Assembly: GCA_012522735.1 (NCBI GenBank)
Contig: JAAYJU010000097.1
Coordinates: 1 to 36,988 of the forward strand
Length of the DNA: 36,988 bases
Reading direction: 5' to 3'
Source of the DNA: Clostridiales bacterium
GTDB lineage: Bacteria > Bacillota > Clostridia > Lachnospirales > Lachnospiraceae
The translations under genes were made by a program, and so were the position numbers. How positions within the stretch are numbered: position 1 is the first letter of the stretch; each line of letters opens with the position of its first letter. This document shows positions 19,100-27,721 of the stretch, piece by piece. The notes under the pieces are model-generated. The model was not told the DNA's origin. It did no database searches and saw only the letters and a list, made by a program, of their open reading frames with translations.

Positions 19100-21457
19100 T
19101 TAATCAGTTTTCCCCCTCTCTACCTTACTTTTAATAAATCCTGCGGTTGGGTCAGTAAAAAATTCGGTAAAATCAATTTCTATGCCATATACTGATAGAA
19201 TTTCCGCAAGTAGAGTCATAACTCTAAGGCTGTCTCCACCTAATGTCATAAAGTTTTCATTAATACCGATTTTATCTGTCTTAAGTATTTTGGCCATAAT
19301 TCTGCAGATGTTTCGTTCAATTACATTATTTGATTCATTAATTTGCTTTTCCTCTTTTTCGCGTATATCTTCCGGTAATGGTAGTTTTCTTTTATCAATC
19401 TTACTGTTAGCTGTTAATGGCCATTCTTCAATTTCCAGATAATGATTTGGTATCATATACTCTGGTAAATAATTAGCCAAAAAGGTTGATAATTCATCTG
19501 CCTCAGCATGGTATCCTTTTTCAAAAATAACATAAGCAATCAGTTTATCATATCCGGAGCTCTTATCTAATACTACAAGGGAATCCTGAATTATATTGTT
19601 TTTACTCAATGTGGTAGTAATCTCAGCCAATTCAATTCTATGACTTCTAATCTTCACCTGCTGATCCATTCTTCCCAGATATTTTACTGTTCCATCCGGT
19701 AGAAAGTTTCCAAGATCACCTGATTTATATATACGATCAGCCCTTGGGGTTACATTGCTATCATTTAGAAAGCAGGCCTTGTTTTGTTCATCCCTGTTAT
19801 AATATCCTCTTGAAACTCCATGTCCGGATATATATATTTCGCCTACACTTCCTATAGGTATGTCTCGCATATTTTTATCAAGAATATATATTCTTGCATT
19901 ATCAATTGCTTTACCAATTACCGGATAGTCATATATATTTTCATTTATCCTACAAAACGCAGTATCTACCGTGCATTCCGTTGGTCCGTATACATTAAAT
20001 ACCTGTATCCTTCTTTCAGCTCTTAATTTACTCCACATCTTTGGAGGAATTGCTTCTCCACCAACAAGTATTATCTTTAAATTCTCTTTGCACTTGTGTA
20101 AAATTCCTTCATTTAGCAATAGTTCCAACTGTGAAGGTGTGCAGTCAAATACATTAATTCTTTTATCATTGATATATGTAATAATCTGATTGATTGAATT
20201 ACGCGTACGTTCCGGTATAATTGCCACACAGTACCCCTTTAGCAAACCAACCAGCTGCTGCACCGATGCATCAAAACCAAAGGGAGCATTCTGTGAAACG
20301 ATTACCTGTCCTGTAGCAATCAATTCGGAGTAAAAATACTTATCAATGCTATAAAACAGGTTGACAACAGATGCATGCTCGACTGCCGTTATTTTGGGAT
20401 ATCCGGTTGACCCGGATGTGTATATTCCATAAATGAGATTATTACGTAGCACCGGATAGTTTATATTTTCGGTGGGGTAATTACTTATATCAAATTCATC
20501 AACGCTAAGAACCTGAATATCCTGTTTTGGAATAAAATTTATATATTTGGAATTGGATATAATAAGCTGCATCTGCGTATCGTTTAGCATGAACTCCAGT
20601 CGTTTTACCGGAAATCGGTCACGACCTGGATTAAGCGTATCCGGATCAATTGGGACATACCCATTACCAGACTTCATGATTCCTAAAATAGCTATTATAA
20701 AGCTAATAGACCGTTCCATAAAAACTCCGATTAGGTTTTGATTTCCACTGACATTCTCACAGATATAGTGGGCTATCTGATTCGCTTTCGCATTTAGCTC
20801 ACAGTAAGTAATCTTATCATCGCCACAGATAACCGCGACTCTGTCCGGATAATTATCCACTTGCCTTTCAAATATTTCATGAAACGTTATATCCGGTATC
20901 TCATGCTCGGTTCCTGTAGTAAAGCTCTGAATCAATGTCTGCTCGTTTTTACTCATGATGTTGAAGGAATGAATATCATCCTCGGCATTACTTAGAAATA
21001 AGTTGATTATTTTAAGCAAACGCTCTCTCACCAGCATCAGGAATTCATCGCAACTATGATTATGTATTATCTCAAACTCAATGGAAGAATTCTTTTTTAT
21101 ACATGACATTATCCACTGGCTTCCCTGATCGGAACATTTTTCCCCCTGAGTATTCTGTATATTATATTCGAATACAGCGTCATATGATTTATCTTCACTT
21201 ATCACACCCATAGACAGCTTTTTCTCTACATACTCTATGAAGTCTAAAAAACTAATACATTTTGCAATAGAGAAACTTAGAACCATATTTCTCTTTTCAT
21301 CCATGATGAGAATATTTTTACATTCAGTAGGATTTGTTCTGGCTAATAGTACCAAAAAACTACTTATTAAAAATCCCTCCCAGGTAAAAGATTGTTTGGA
21401 AATTTTATTATCAACTCTATCATAGCTTTCCATTATTATCTTCTCTGCTTTACTCAC
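19100..21457 (-). CDS. NRPS-like protein: truncated condensation remnant, glutamine-type adenylation domain, carrier
   Basis: About 785 residues from GTG 21457, chosen because AAAAAAGGAG lies six bases upstream; a TTG at 21487 would add ten residues. Residues about 1-175 look like the C-terminal half of a condensation domain, with no HHxxxDG. An adenylation domain follows (IYTSGSTGYPK, FGFDASVQQL, NVYGPTECT, GRMDQQVKIRSHRIE, NSKIDKRKLP) and then a carrier domain (LGGDSLRVM). Specificity residues aligned by eye to GrsA read D-A-Q-D-L-G-V-V-D-K, which I know as the glutamine code of lichenysin synthetase (glutamate differs by one residue). It would activate L-Gln or L-Glu. With the catalytic half of the condensation domain missing, another protein must make the bond. 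Confidence 0.92.
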   Translation of the reverse strand: MSKAEKIIMESYDRVDNKISKQSFTWEGFLISSFLVLLARTNPTECKNILIMDEKRNMVLSFSIAKCISFLDFIEYVEKKLSMGVISEDKSYDAVFEYNIQNTQGEKCSDQGSQWIMSCIKKNSSIEFEIIHNHSCDEFLMLVRERLLKIINLFLSNAEDDIHSFNIMSKNEQTLIQSFTTGTEHEIPDITFHEIFERQVDNYPDRVAVICGDDKITYCELNAKANQIAHYICENVSGNQNLIGVFMERSISFIIAILGIMKSGNGYVPIDPDTLNPGRDRFPVKRLEFMLNDTQMQLIISNSKYINFIPKQDIQVLSVDEFDISNYPTENINYPVLRNNLIYGIYTSGSTGYPKITAVEHASVVNLFYSIDKYFYSELIATGQVIVSQNAPFGFDASVQQLVGLLKGYCVAIIPERTRNSINQIITYINDKRINVFDCTPSQLELLLNEGILHKCKENLKIILVGGEAIPPKMWSKLRAERRIQVFNVYGPTECTVDTAFCRINENIYDYPVIGKAIDNARIYILDKNMRDIPIGSVGEIYISGHGVSRGYYNRDEQNKACFLNDSNVTPRADRIYKSGDLGNFLPDGTVKYLGRMDQQVKIRSHRIELAEITTTLSKNNIIQDSLVVLDKSSGYDKLIAYVIFEKGYHAEADELSTFLANYLPEYMIPNHYLEIEEWPLTANSKIDKRKLPLPEDIREKEEKQINESNNVIERNICRIMAKILKTDKIGINENFMTLGGDSLRVMTLLAEILSVYGIEIDFTEFFTDPTAGFIKSKVERGKTD

Positions 21458-21473
21458 ATCTTTCTCCTTTTTT

Positions 21474-21899
21474 CTACTTTTTTTCAATTAGCTCAATCAA
21501 TGAAAATCCAATTTCTTCGCTTTTACTAAATAAAAATGCCATTATTCTGTTTTGAAGTCCTGTTACAGGCTTTACTATCAATTTCATACTTCCCTTCAAT
21601 CTTTGAATTTCTTCCTCTACATCCTCGACTTCATAACACAGGTGATGTAATCCTCCGCCGTTTCGTGAAAAATTATAAACCGGTGAATTAGTTCCTATCG
21701 GTTCAATAAACTCAATGTAAGTTCCCTCAGTCAGTGGTACCAGACATACCTTTACTTTCTGTGACCTAACAAATTCTTGGTAATACTCATGATTATTGCT
21801 ACCTAAAAAGGAGTTATATCTGTCTATTGCGGCATTAAGGTCCCTTACAATAATGCCGATATGATGGAACCTAAATTCATTGGTTATTTCTTTGTTCAT
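21474..21899 (-). CDS. VOC (methylmalonyl-CoA-epimerase-like) protein B
   Basis: A 141-residue protein with the two-module VOC fold. It begins FRFHHIGIIVRDLNAAIDRY, has the hallmark GGGLHHLCYEVED in the middle and ends FSLIELIEKK. The histidines and the final glutamate are the ligands expected for a metal-dependent epimerase or related enzyme. It overlaps the radical SAM gene upstream by 4 bp (ATGA), a sign of tight coupling. It may epimerise or otherwise isomerise an intermediate made by that radical SAM enzyme. Methylmalonyl-CoA epimerase itself is unlikely in this setting. Confidence 0.85.
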   Translation of the reverse strand: MNKEITNEFRFHHIGIIVRDLNAAIDRYNSFLGSNNHEYYQEFVRSQKVKVCLVPLTEGTYIEFIEPIGTNSPVYNFSRNGGGLHHLCYEVEDVEEEIQRLKGSMKLIVKPVTGLQNRIMAFLFSKSEEIGFSLIELIEKK

Positions 21900-23209
21900 A
21901 TACTTCCTCTCTTATTGTTCTTAAGCTCTTCCGGAATAATCAGTTCACTGTAAAGCTCTTCCCATTTATCACCCTCTAGACTTTGTGCTACTTTCTTAGC
22001 AACCAGTCTGATTGTACTTGCTAAGTCACCACAATTCTTCTGCTTTGTAAGTAGCTCTGTATAATGATGATAATCAGGATCCTTCTTCATTTTCTTTACC
22101 ATTCCAGGAAGTGAGAAGTACTCTTTATTTATAGCCAATCCATTTACATAATCAATGTATTTTTGGTTACACTGAGTACTATTCAGGTGATTATAGCTAA
22201 TCTGGTTCGTGATACTATTAAAATTAACATCCAACCTGACCATAACTGTCTTTTTATATAAATTGGGGTCCGTTTTATAGACTTCATATAATCCGCGAAT
22301 CATGGTAAACAACCAAGGAATACCTGTATGCTCTCCTTGAGCAAGTCCACATTCCATTAGCTCCTCATCATTGACTAATTTCTGATAGAGGTAACCCTGC
22401 AGTGTATATTTTTTTCTGTTTAGACCGTGAATCACAATTTTATCAATACCAATTCGATCCATCCATACAACGGTGTTAACAAATTCTTCTATCATCTGCT
22501 CCTCTGTCAGACCCGGTAGTCCTAATAATACGTTGCCAACCGCTCTAAAATCATATTCATGTAACAGCTTAACTGCATTAATGATCTGCTGATTTGATAC
22601 ATCTTTATTCAACCACTGATTTCTTAGCCAGTCACTGGATACCTCCACTCCAAAGTCGATTGATACACGTTTCTTGTTTGCAACCGTATTTTTAAATTCC
22701 ATCAACCTTTTTTCATCAATTGTTGATGCTCTTGCTTCAATATTATAAATAAAGGGTGTGTCCTTAAATAAATCTTTCCTAAACAGCTCATCGCAAAGCT
22801 CCTCCGGCACTTCATCATGATTTAGCGAGTCATATCCAGAAACATTTTCTATTACATTACCGGAAGCATCTTCTCCTCTTGAGTTTTGAAATCCCACCCT
22901 GACTGCTTTTGCATACAGAACAGGATCCTTTTCTCTTAAGGCTAGCAAACTTCCCTGCCTTGTTGCATGCTCCGACTGATAATCACACATAGAGCAGCCT
23001 GAAAGCTTACCTCCTCTCATTCTATACGGACAGCCAAGGGTATCGATATAGTTCATATTTACACCTATATATGGGAAGTATTTCATTTTTGTAGTAGTAT
23101 GTCTTTCATACAGTTCTTCTGCACTAAGTTTCTTTGCTTCATTATAAGATCTGCGATACTCCTCTGTTATTGGCGCCCATATTCTGGTCATTACTTTGTC
23201 TATAAACAT
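21896..23209 (-). CDS. Radical SAM protein with unusual cysteine spacing
   Basis: About 437 residues from ATG 23209 (AGGAGG six bases upstream). It has no cobalamin domain. The cluster motif is C60-x11-C72-x2-C75 (GCPYRMRGGKLSGCSMCDY) rather than the common Cx3Cx2C, recalling the Elp3/RaSEA (archaeosine synthase) branch. Later segments such as VSIDFGVEVSSDWLRN, VGNVLLGLPGLTEEQMIEE and KIVIHGLNRK fit the radical SAM barrel. It overlaps the end of the preceding carrier-protein gene by about 68 bp and the following VOC gene by 4 bp. The substrate is unknown; a carrier-bound acyl group is a reasonable guess. Confidence 0.85.
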   Translation of the reverse strand: MFIDKVMTRIWAPITEEYRRSYNEAKKLSAEELYERHTTTKMKYFPYIGVNMNYIDTLGCPYRMRGGKLSGCSMCDYQSEHATRQGSLLALREKDPVLYAKAVRVGFQNSRGEDASGNVIENVSGYDSLNHDEVPEELCDELFRKDLFKDTPFIYNIEARASTIDEKRLMEFKNTVANKKRVSIDFGVEVSSDWLRNQWLNKDVSNQQIINAVKLLHEYDFRAVGNVLLGLPGLTEEQMIEEFVNTVVWMDRIGIDKIVIHGLNRKKYTLQGYLYQKLVNDEELMECGLAQGEHTGIPWLFTMIRGLYEVYKTDPNLYKKTVMVRLDVNFNSITNQISYNHLNSTQCNQKYIDYVNGLAINKEYFSLPGMVKKMKKDPDYHHYTELLTKQKNCGDLASTIRLVAKKVAQSLEGDKWEELYSELIIPEELKNNKRGSI

Positions 23210-23501
23210 TACTTTCCTCCTCTTTCTTTGAATTAAGTTCAACCATATCTGTAACAATGGAAATTAATTGATCTAGATTACCGATATAATTTGAATTAAT
23301 AAGATCCTCTTCGAACTCAATATCCAATTCTGCTTCCAGATTCACAAGTAACTTGATAAATAGCAGTGAATTTAATCCAATATCAATAAGCCCTTTGTAA
23401 TACATAGCTTCATCTTTAATCGATATATTAGCTTTTTCAGACAATATATCCTTTACACAATTCTTAATATCCTGCACTAAAATAACTACCACTCCTTTCA
23501 T
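23142..23501 (-). CDS. Free-standing acyl/peptidyl carrier protein (3 of 3)
   Basis: A carrier protein of about 110-119 residues. The motif GLIDIGLNSLLFIKLLVNLEA marks the phosphopantetheine serine (N-S-L instead of D-S-L), followed by the acidic stretch ELDIEFEEDL. The frame is open upstream to 23651, but that part overlaps the esterase gene. ATG 23501 has no clear ribosome site, and AAAGGAG just inside it suggests that translation may begin at a GTG at 23477 or nearby, so the start is uncertain. The acidic, polar C-terminal tail (KKEEESNVYRQSND) overlaps the start of the radical SAM gene. Confidence 0.8.
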   Translation of the reverse strand: MKGVVVILVQDIKNCVKDILSEKANISIKDEAMYYKGLIDIGLNSLLFIKLLVNLEAELDIEFEEDLINSNYIGNLDQLISIVTDMVELNSKKEEESNVYRQSNDQNMGANNRGVSQIL

Positions 23502-23544
23502 AAACGATACGTATAATAAAGCACTATCTTCCGTATGACATAAG

Positions 23545-25980
23545 CTATATTTCTTCAATGGCATCTCCCCATTCATATATCCTGTAATAAGTATTATTGA
23601 TAAGTATAAGCGCCTCATTATTCCAATACTCGTGTAATCCATTATTAGCAAATGGCAGTACTATCTTACGTATAAACATGTTTTTACGAAGCATTGACGT
23701 ATCATTTGTATGAACCAGCAATATACTCTTATCACTACTATTTGGATTAGGTACAATCTGCATAACACAATATTCCCCATAAAAACGCCTTCCTAGGTAC
23801 TCTATTGAATCATTGAATATACTTATTTTCACCGCAATGCATAATTTTTTTCTTATGCTTTCAACGTCTACGTTTATTAAAACCAAATGCTTATTGAGTT
23901 CACTTTCCGTAATAGTATCTGTATAATAGATAGGATAGTGTACTGCCAATTGTGAATAATATCCATTGCTCTGAGGATTTGCAAAGCTCTTCGCTGCAGC
24001 CAGTATCATTTTATCATCAGTATCAGGTATAATTATTCTCATCGGTCCCGTATATACGTCAAGTAGCCCATTCCCTTTTGCATAATCAATCGTTATATCT
24101 GCTTGGGGATTTACCACTAGCTCGTTTTCTTTGAGAAATAATATATCTATTGTATCCAGTTGATAATTTTTCAATGAAATAATCCTCCCATTGACAAGAA
24201 GAATAAAGTCCCTTTTGTCTATCATAGGAGGAATATCTATTCTGAAACCATCCGTATTCTGAATTTTGACGGATATTTTTCTTTCCGAAATAATATGGGC
24301 TGAAACGCAGGAATATCTAAAGCCATATTTAATTCCATAAAGCCTGATCCAATATGATTTGAGGTATCGGTTTCTTTCAGTACGGTAGTAAATATGTCTT
24401 GGATATTGGCTACGTACCTTATCAATAAATATTTTATACAAGGAATAATTAGAAAAATTAGCAACCACATGGTGAAGTTGGTTTTTTAGCTCTATCTGCT
24501 TATAATTTTTTATATCAATCATTGCGTTTTTAATATTATTCTCATTGTTTCTATAGCAGCTGTCCTTATTAGATACATGATTGATAATAGGTATATTAGT
24601 TACATTGCTGATATTAGGCTCATAAGCATATCCGGATATCGGGCATGCACCTGCTATCATATCAGGATGATTTTGTATTAGTGACCAGACGGCATAGCCT
24701 CCATTACTTTTCCCTGTTAAGTAAATTCGATCTGAATCTATTGAGTAATTGAATTTAATATATTCAATTGCCTCCAAGTAGCAAGCTTCACTTATATAGC
24801 TTCCACCTAAGATGCCCCTTCCTGCACAATTTGCTATCAGGTAGCAATCACTATCATCATAGTAGTATTGTGGAGTAATGTAATCAAAATCCAGAATGCC
24901 TAAACACACGATAAGGGCATATTGTTTCTTTGCATTATAACCAACCGGCAGATGGATAATAAGCTCCTGATACGACATATCAATATCAGAATAATAGTAA
25001 ACAATGTCTCTCCTGCTACTCTTACTAATATTCTCCTTCTTTAGTAAATGCCTAAGTTCTTTTAGTAAAGTGTACCTATCATCTGTAAAAGTCAGCTTAT
25101 TTCTATATTTTTCAATTCTCCCAAGAATTTCACCTTTTCCATAGGTAATATTCTGTGAATAGATGATAGCCTGATTTATTATATCTTCAGCTTCTTTCTC
25201 AGGAATCTGATTATACAGATTTAAGATTCCGGGGCTGATATCAATATGTAACTTAACCTGCTGAAGCGAAGTATTATTTTCTTTTATTTGATAGGTGTAT
25301 TTTTTTCTTGTCTGTAATACAAGCTTCTGACGTATACTTTCCTTTTCTAGTATTGTACTACAACTTTTTAAGATTGCATTATTAGTCAGTAACATAAAAT
25401 CCACTATATTTTGCTGTTTATCATATCTGGTAACCAGCTTAACTTTATCTTCGAGATATTCTTTTTTACGTATTGGCATTTGGATGTTTTTAGCAATCTC
25501 TATATAAGGGAAAAGCTGAATATACATATAGGGAGGAAAGATATTTTTCTGCATAAGCTTATAACCCACAATAAACTCATTCTTTCCCGGCATCAGGTTA
25601 ATTGTAAAATGCTCCACCTCTTGCCTCTTACTGCATATTGAGATACATCTGCTGTTAACCCAGAGCTTGCTGTATCCTGGCAGGTCTGTTTCAATAACAA
25701 TTTTTAAGTCCCTGTCACTTATCACCTGAGCATAAAGATATACTTCATTGTTTGCACCAAAGTCCGATAATTCATTTGCATAATAATTATTTGCTTTATC
25801 AAACAGCTCGTAATCTTTGAATCCATATTGTTCTATTCTCTGTAAACTCATCAAAACACTATCCGGTATATCGAGGTTAAACAAATCATACATCTCATTA
25901 GTGATTTCGCTTGTTGATAGGATCAGGAACTGGCTGATATAATCTGTTACTTCCTTGTAATACAATGGGCTGTACTGCAA
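23545..25980 (-). CDS. Large serine esterase/peptidase-like protein with extra N- and C-terminal regions
   Basis: An 811-residue protein. Residues about 335-520 are an alpha/beta-hydrolase of the prolyl-oligopeptidase/polyhydroxybutyrate-depolymerase type, with nucleophile Ser425 in LTGKSNGGYAVW, an acidic residue near HVSNKDSCY (473) and a histidine at 503/504 (LHHVVANF). The first ~330 residues have a beta-rich beginning (sandwich-like, LYAQVISDRDLKIVIETDL) and a helical linker. The last ~290 are also beta-rich and not recognised. No signal peptide is seen, so it is probably cytoplasmic. It may release, trim or activate the product. TTG is the start codon and the ribosome site is weak. I know no cluster with this exact architecture. 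Confidence 0.8.
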   Translation of the reverse strand: MQYSPLYYKEVTDYISQFLILSTSEITNEMYDLFNLDIPDSVLMSLQRIEQYGFKDYELFDKANNYYANELSDFGANNEVYLYAQVISDRDLKIVIETDLPGYSKLWVNSRCISICSKRQEVEHFTINLMPGKNEFIVGYKLMQKNIFPPYMYIQLFPYIEIAKNIQMPIRKKEYLEDKVKLVTRYDKQQNIVDFMLLTNNAILKSCSTILEKESIRQKLVLQTRKKYTYQIKENNTSLQQVKLHIDISPGILNLYNQIPEKEAEDIINQAIIYSQNITYGKGEILGRIEKYRNKLTFTDDRYTLLKELRHLLKKENISKSSRRDIVYYYSDIDMSYQELIIHLPVGYNAKKQYALIVCLGILDFDYITPQYYYDDSDCYLIANCAGRGILGGSYISEACYLEAIEYIKFNYSIDSDRIYLTGKSNGGYAVWSLIQNHPDMIAGACPISGYAYEPNISNVTNIPIINHVSNKDSCYRNNENNIKNAMIDIKNYKQIELKNQLHHVVANFSNYSLYKIFIDKVRSQYPRHIYYRTERNRYLKSYWIRLYGIKYGFRYSCVSAHIISERKISVKIQNTDGFRIDIPPMIDKRDFILLVNGRIISLKNYQLDTIDILFLKENELVVNPQADITIDYAKGNGLLDVYTGPMRIIIPDTDDKMILAAAKSFANPQSNGYYSQLAVHYPIYYTDTITESELNKHLVLINVDVESIRKKLCIAVKISIFNDSIEYLGRRFYGEYCVMQIVPNPNSSDKSILLVHTNDTSMLRKNMFIRKIVLPFANNGLHEYWNNEALILINNTYYRIYEWGDAIEEI

Positions 25981-26039
25981 TTCATCATCTCACTTTATAT
26001 ATAATCTGGTTTTACAGTGGTGGTAGTTAAGCTTCATTA

Positions 26040-27050
26040 TCAAGTTAGGTCTTTATGATTTGCCAATAAAACAAAGACCGAATAATTCAGTCTTTGTTCA
26101 AGCATTTGATTTTCCCTGAGCCTTCTAATTGTCTTTTCAAATTTGTCCCGTATATTATTACCCCGAAACTTATAGTTTAGTAAAGCCAACCGTATAGACA
26201 GCCAATTACTCAATATTGTATCAGCCAGAGCGGTCATCTCTTCATTTCTTAAAAAGTAATCCACTTTATACTTCTCAACTGTTCTGGCATTCACTATCTC
26301 ATTAAGTTCCTCAATGACATTGTCAATATCATTTTCCAGCTCTCTATAACCGGATAAATAGTTTATCAGTTCATTCACGATTACTTCGAGGGGATCAGCC
26401 TGCTTTAGCATTCTATCCAGACTGCGTAGATAATATAACCGATAATTCATATAAGAGAATTCGTCGGTTGTGCCTTTATTATCAGATAAGCCTGACATAA
26501 AGCCAGTAAGCAGAGCTTCCTCTGGGAATTGTGAATGATAGTGTCTGACATAGCAATCGGCTGCATTTTTTAAGCTTTCATATGATATTACTACCGGGGA
26601 ATAATTCAATATGTTCTTCTGACTTTGCTCAATAATATTGAATTTTTCTTCTATATCATCATATCCATAGATCAGAAGACTGTGGTCTAAATGCTCCTTG
26701 TGGTAAAAATCCTTTCTGATATCTTCCTCATAGCAATCCACCTTTACAATGACGGGTGTCTCATTGACAATAGCCTTTCTTATAGTATCAATCAGAAAAT
26801 CCGTGCTGTAGCTTGTCATATTACTAATATTCATATCTGCCAATACAGCGAATAAAGGAGTTTCAGAATAATAATTTATTTTCCCTCTTAATACCTTATC
26901 TTCCGAATAATCATAAAAAACAGCTTCATGCGCCAGAACATTCCATACACTTCCGCTAAATTTATTTATAACCGAGAATAGGGAATTGTAAAAGCAATCC
27001 TTATAAAAAAATAAATTAAACGGTTCCATATTACTGATTATCTTTTTCAT
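26040..27050 (-). CDS. BtrH-like (C39-peptidase-fold) protein, candidate acyltransferase (2 of 3)
   Basis: A 336-residue protein. Cys19 in FFYKDCFYNSLFSVI and His123 in LDHSLLIYGYDD are placed as in BtrH N-terminal family proteins, where the cysteine carries the acyl group. The strand ETPVIVKVDCYEED matches the family's central sheet. The C-terminal ~150 residues are helical and unassigned. GGAG lies eight bases before the ATG. It is upstream of the 811-residue esterase and downstream of the glycosylase. Compared with the 10706 paralogue it keeps the same catalytic pair but little other identity, so the proteins probably act on different carriers or acceptors. Confidence 0.75.
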   Translation of the reverse strand: MKKIISNMEPFNLFFYKDCFYNSLFSVINKFSGSVWNVLAHEAVFYDYSEDKVLRGKINYYSETPLFAVLADMNISNMTSYSTDFLIDTIRKAIVNETPVIVKVDCYEEDIRKDFYHKEHLDHSLLIYGYDDIEEKFNIIEQSQKNILNYSPVVISYESLKNAADCYVRHYHSQFPEEALLTGFMSGLSDNKGTTDEFSYMNYRLYYLRSLDRMLKQADPLEVIVNELINYLSGYRELENDIDNVIEELNEIVNARTVEKYKVDYFLRNEEMTALADTILSNWLSIRLALLNYKFRGNNIRDKFEKTIRRLRENQMLEQRLNYSVFVLLANHKDLT

Positions 27051-27106
27051 AAACAGTACTCCAACCTAATTAGATCCACCGGCCATTGAGTAAACATGAA
27101 CAACAT

Positions 27107-27673
27107 CTATACACTCCCTTCTTTACTTTTGTAACAGATACTATCATGGTTAATCACAACTCCGATTGCCTGCAAATATGCATATGTAGTTACCTCTCCC
27201 ATAAATTTAAATCCTTTTTTCTTAAGATCCCTTGCTACCGTGGCAGCAAGCTTCTGATGTTCCTCTGGTAAATTGTAATCGTGGATAGTAATCACTTTAT
27301 TATTGGTAAATTTCCATAAATAATTTGAAAAGGATCCATATTCATTTTGAATCCGTAAAAATAATTTTGCATTATTTACGGTGGCTGCAATCTTTGCCTT
27401 GCTTTTTATAATACGGTCATCGTTTTGCAGCTCAGCTATCTTATTATCATCGTAGTTTGCTATAATCTTAGGATTAAAATTATCAAATGCTTTTCGAAAG
27501 CCTTCCCGTTTCTTCAAAACAATTACCCAGGACAATCCTGCCTGAAACGATTCTAAAAGCAGCATCTCAAACAGGAGCTTATCGTCATAAACAGGTATCC
27601 CCCATTCCTCATCATGATATTTTTGTGTGTAATCATCTACCCACATACATCTGCGCAAATTATCTTTACTCAT
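27107..27673 (-). CDS. tag: DNA-3-methyladenine glycosylase I (Tag family)
   Basis: A 188-residue protein. It excises alkylated adenine from DNA to start base-excision repair. It matches E. coli Tag across its length: CMWVDDYTQKYHDEEWG at the start, LLESFQAGLSWVIVLKKRE, KKGFKFMGEVTTYAYLQAIGVV and NHDSICY at the end. The N-terminal Cys and His and the final His and Cys are the structural zinc ligands. ATG 27673 is chosen (AAAGGAG seven bases upstream) over a GTG two codons earlier. It is embedded between pathway genes with normal operon spacing and no promoter of its own that I can see. This placement suggests self-protection against a DNA-damaging product (inference). Confidence 0.93.
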   Translation of the reverse strand: MSKDNLRRCMWVDDYTQKYHDEEWGIPVYDDKLLFEMLLLESFQAGLSWVIVLKKREGFRKAFDNFNPKIIANYDDNKIAELQNDDRIIKSKAKIAATVNNAKLFLRIQNEYGSFSNYLWKFTNNKVITIHDYNLPEEHQKLAATVARDLKKKGFKFMGEVTTYAYLQAIGVVINHDSICYKSKEGSV

Positions 27674-27721
27674 ATCCACTCTCCTTTTTATAATTTAATT
27701 TTTAGTGTTTCCGATTAATCA

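Noticed and set aside
24237-24470. Minus-strand 77-codon frame inside the 811-residue esterase gene
   Set aside because: Lies wholly in an alternate frame of a longer gene with a recognisable active site.
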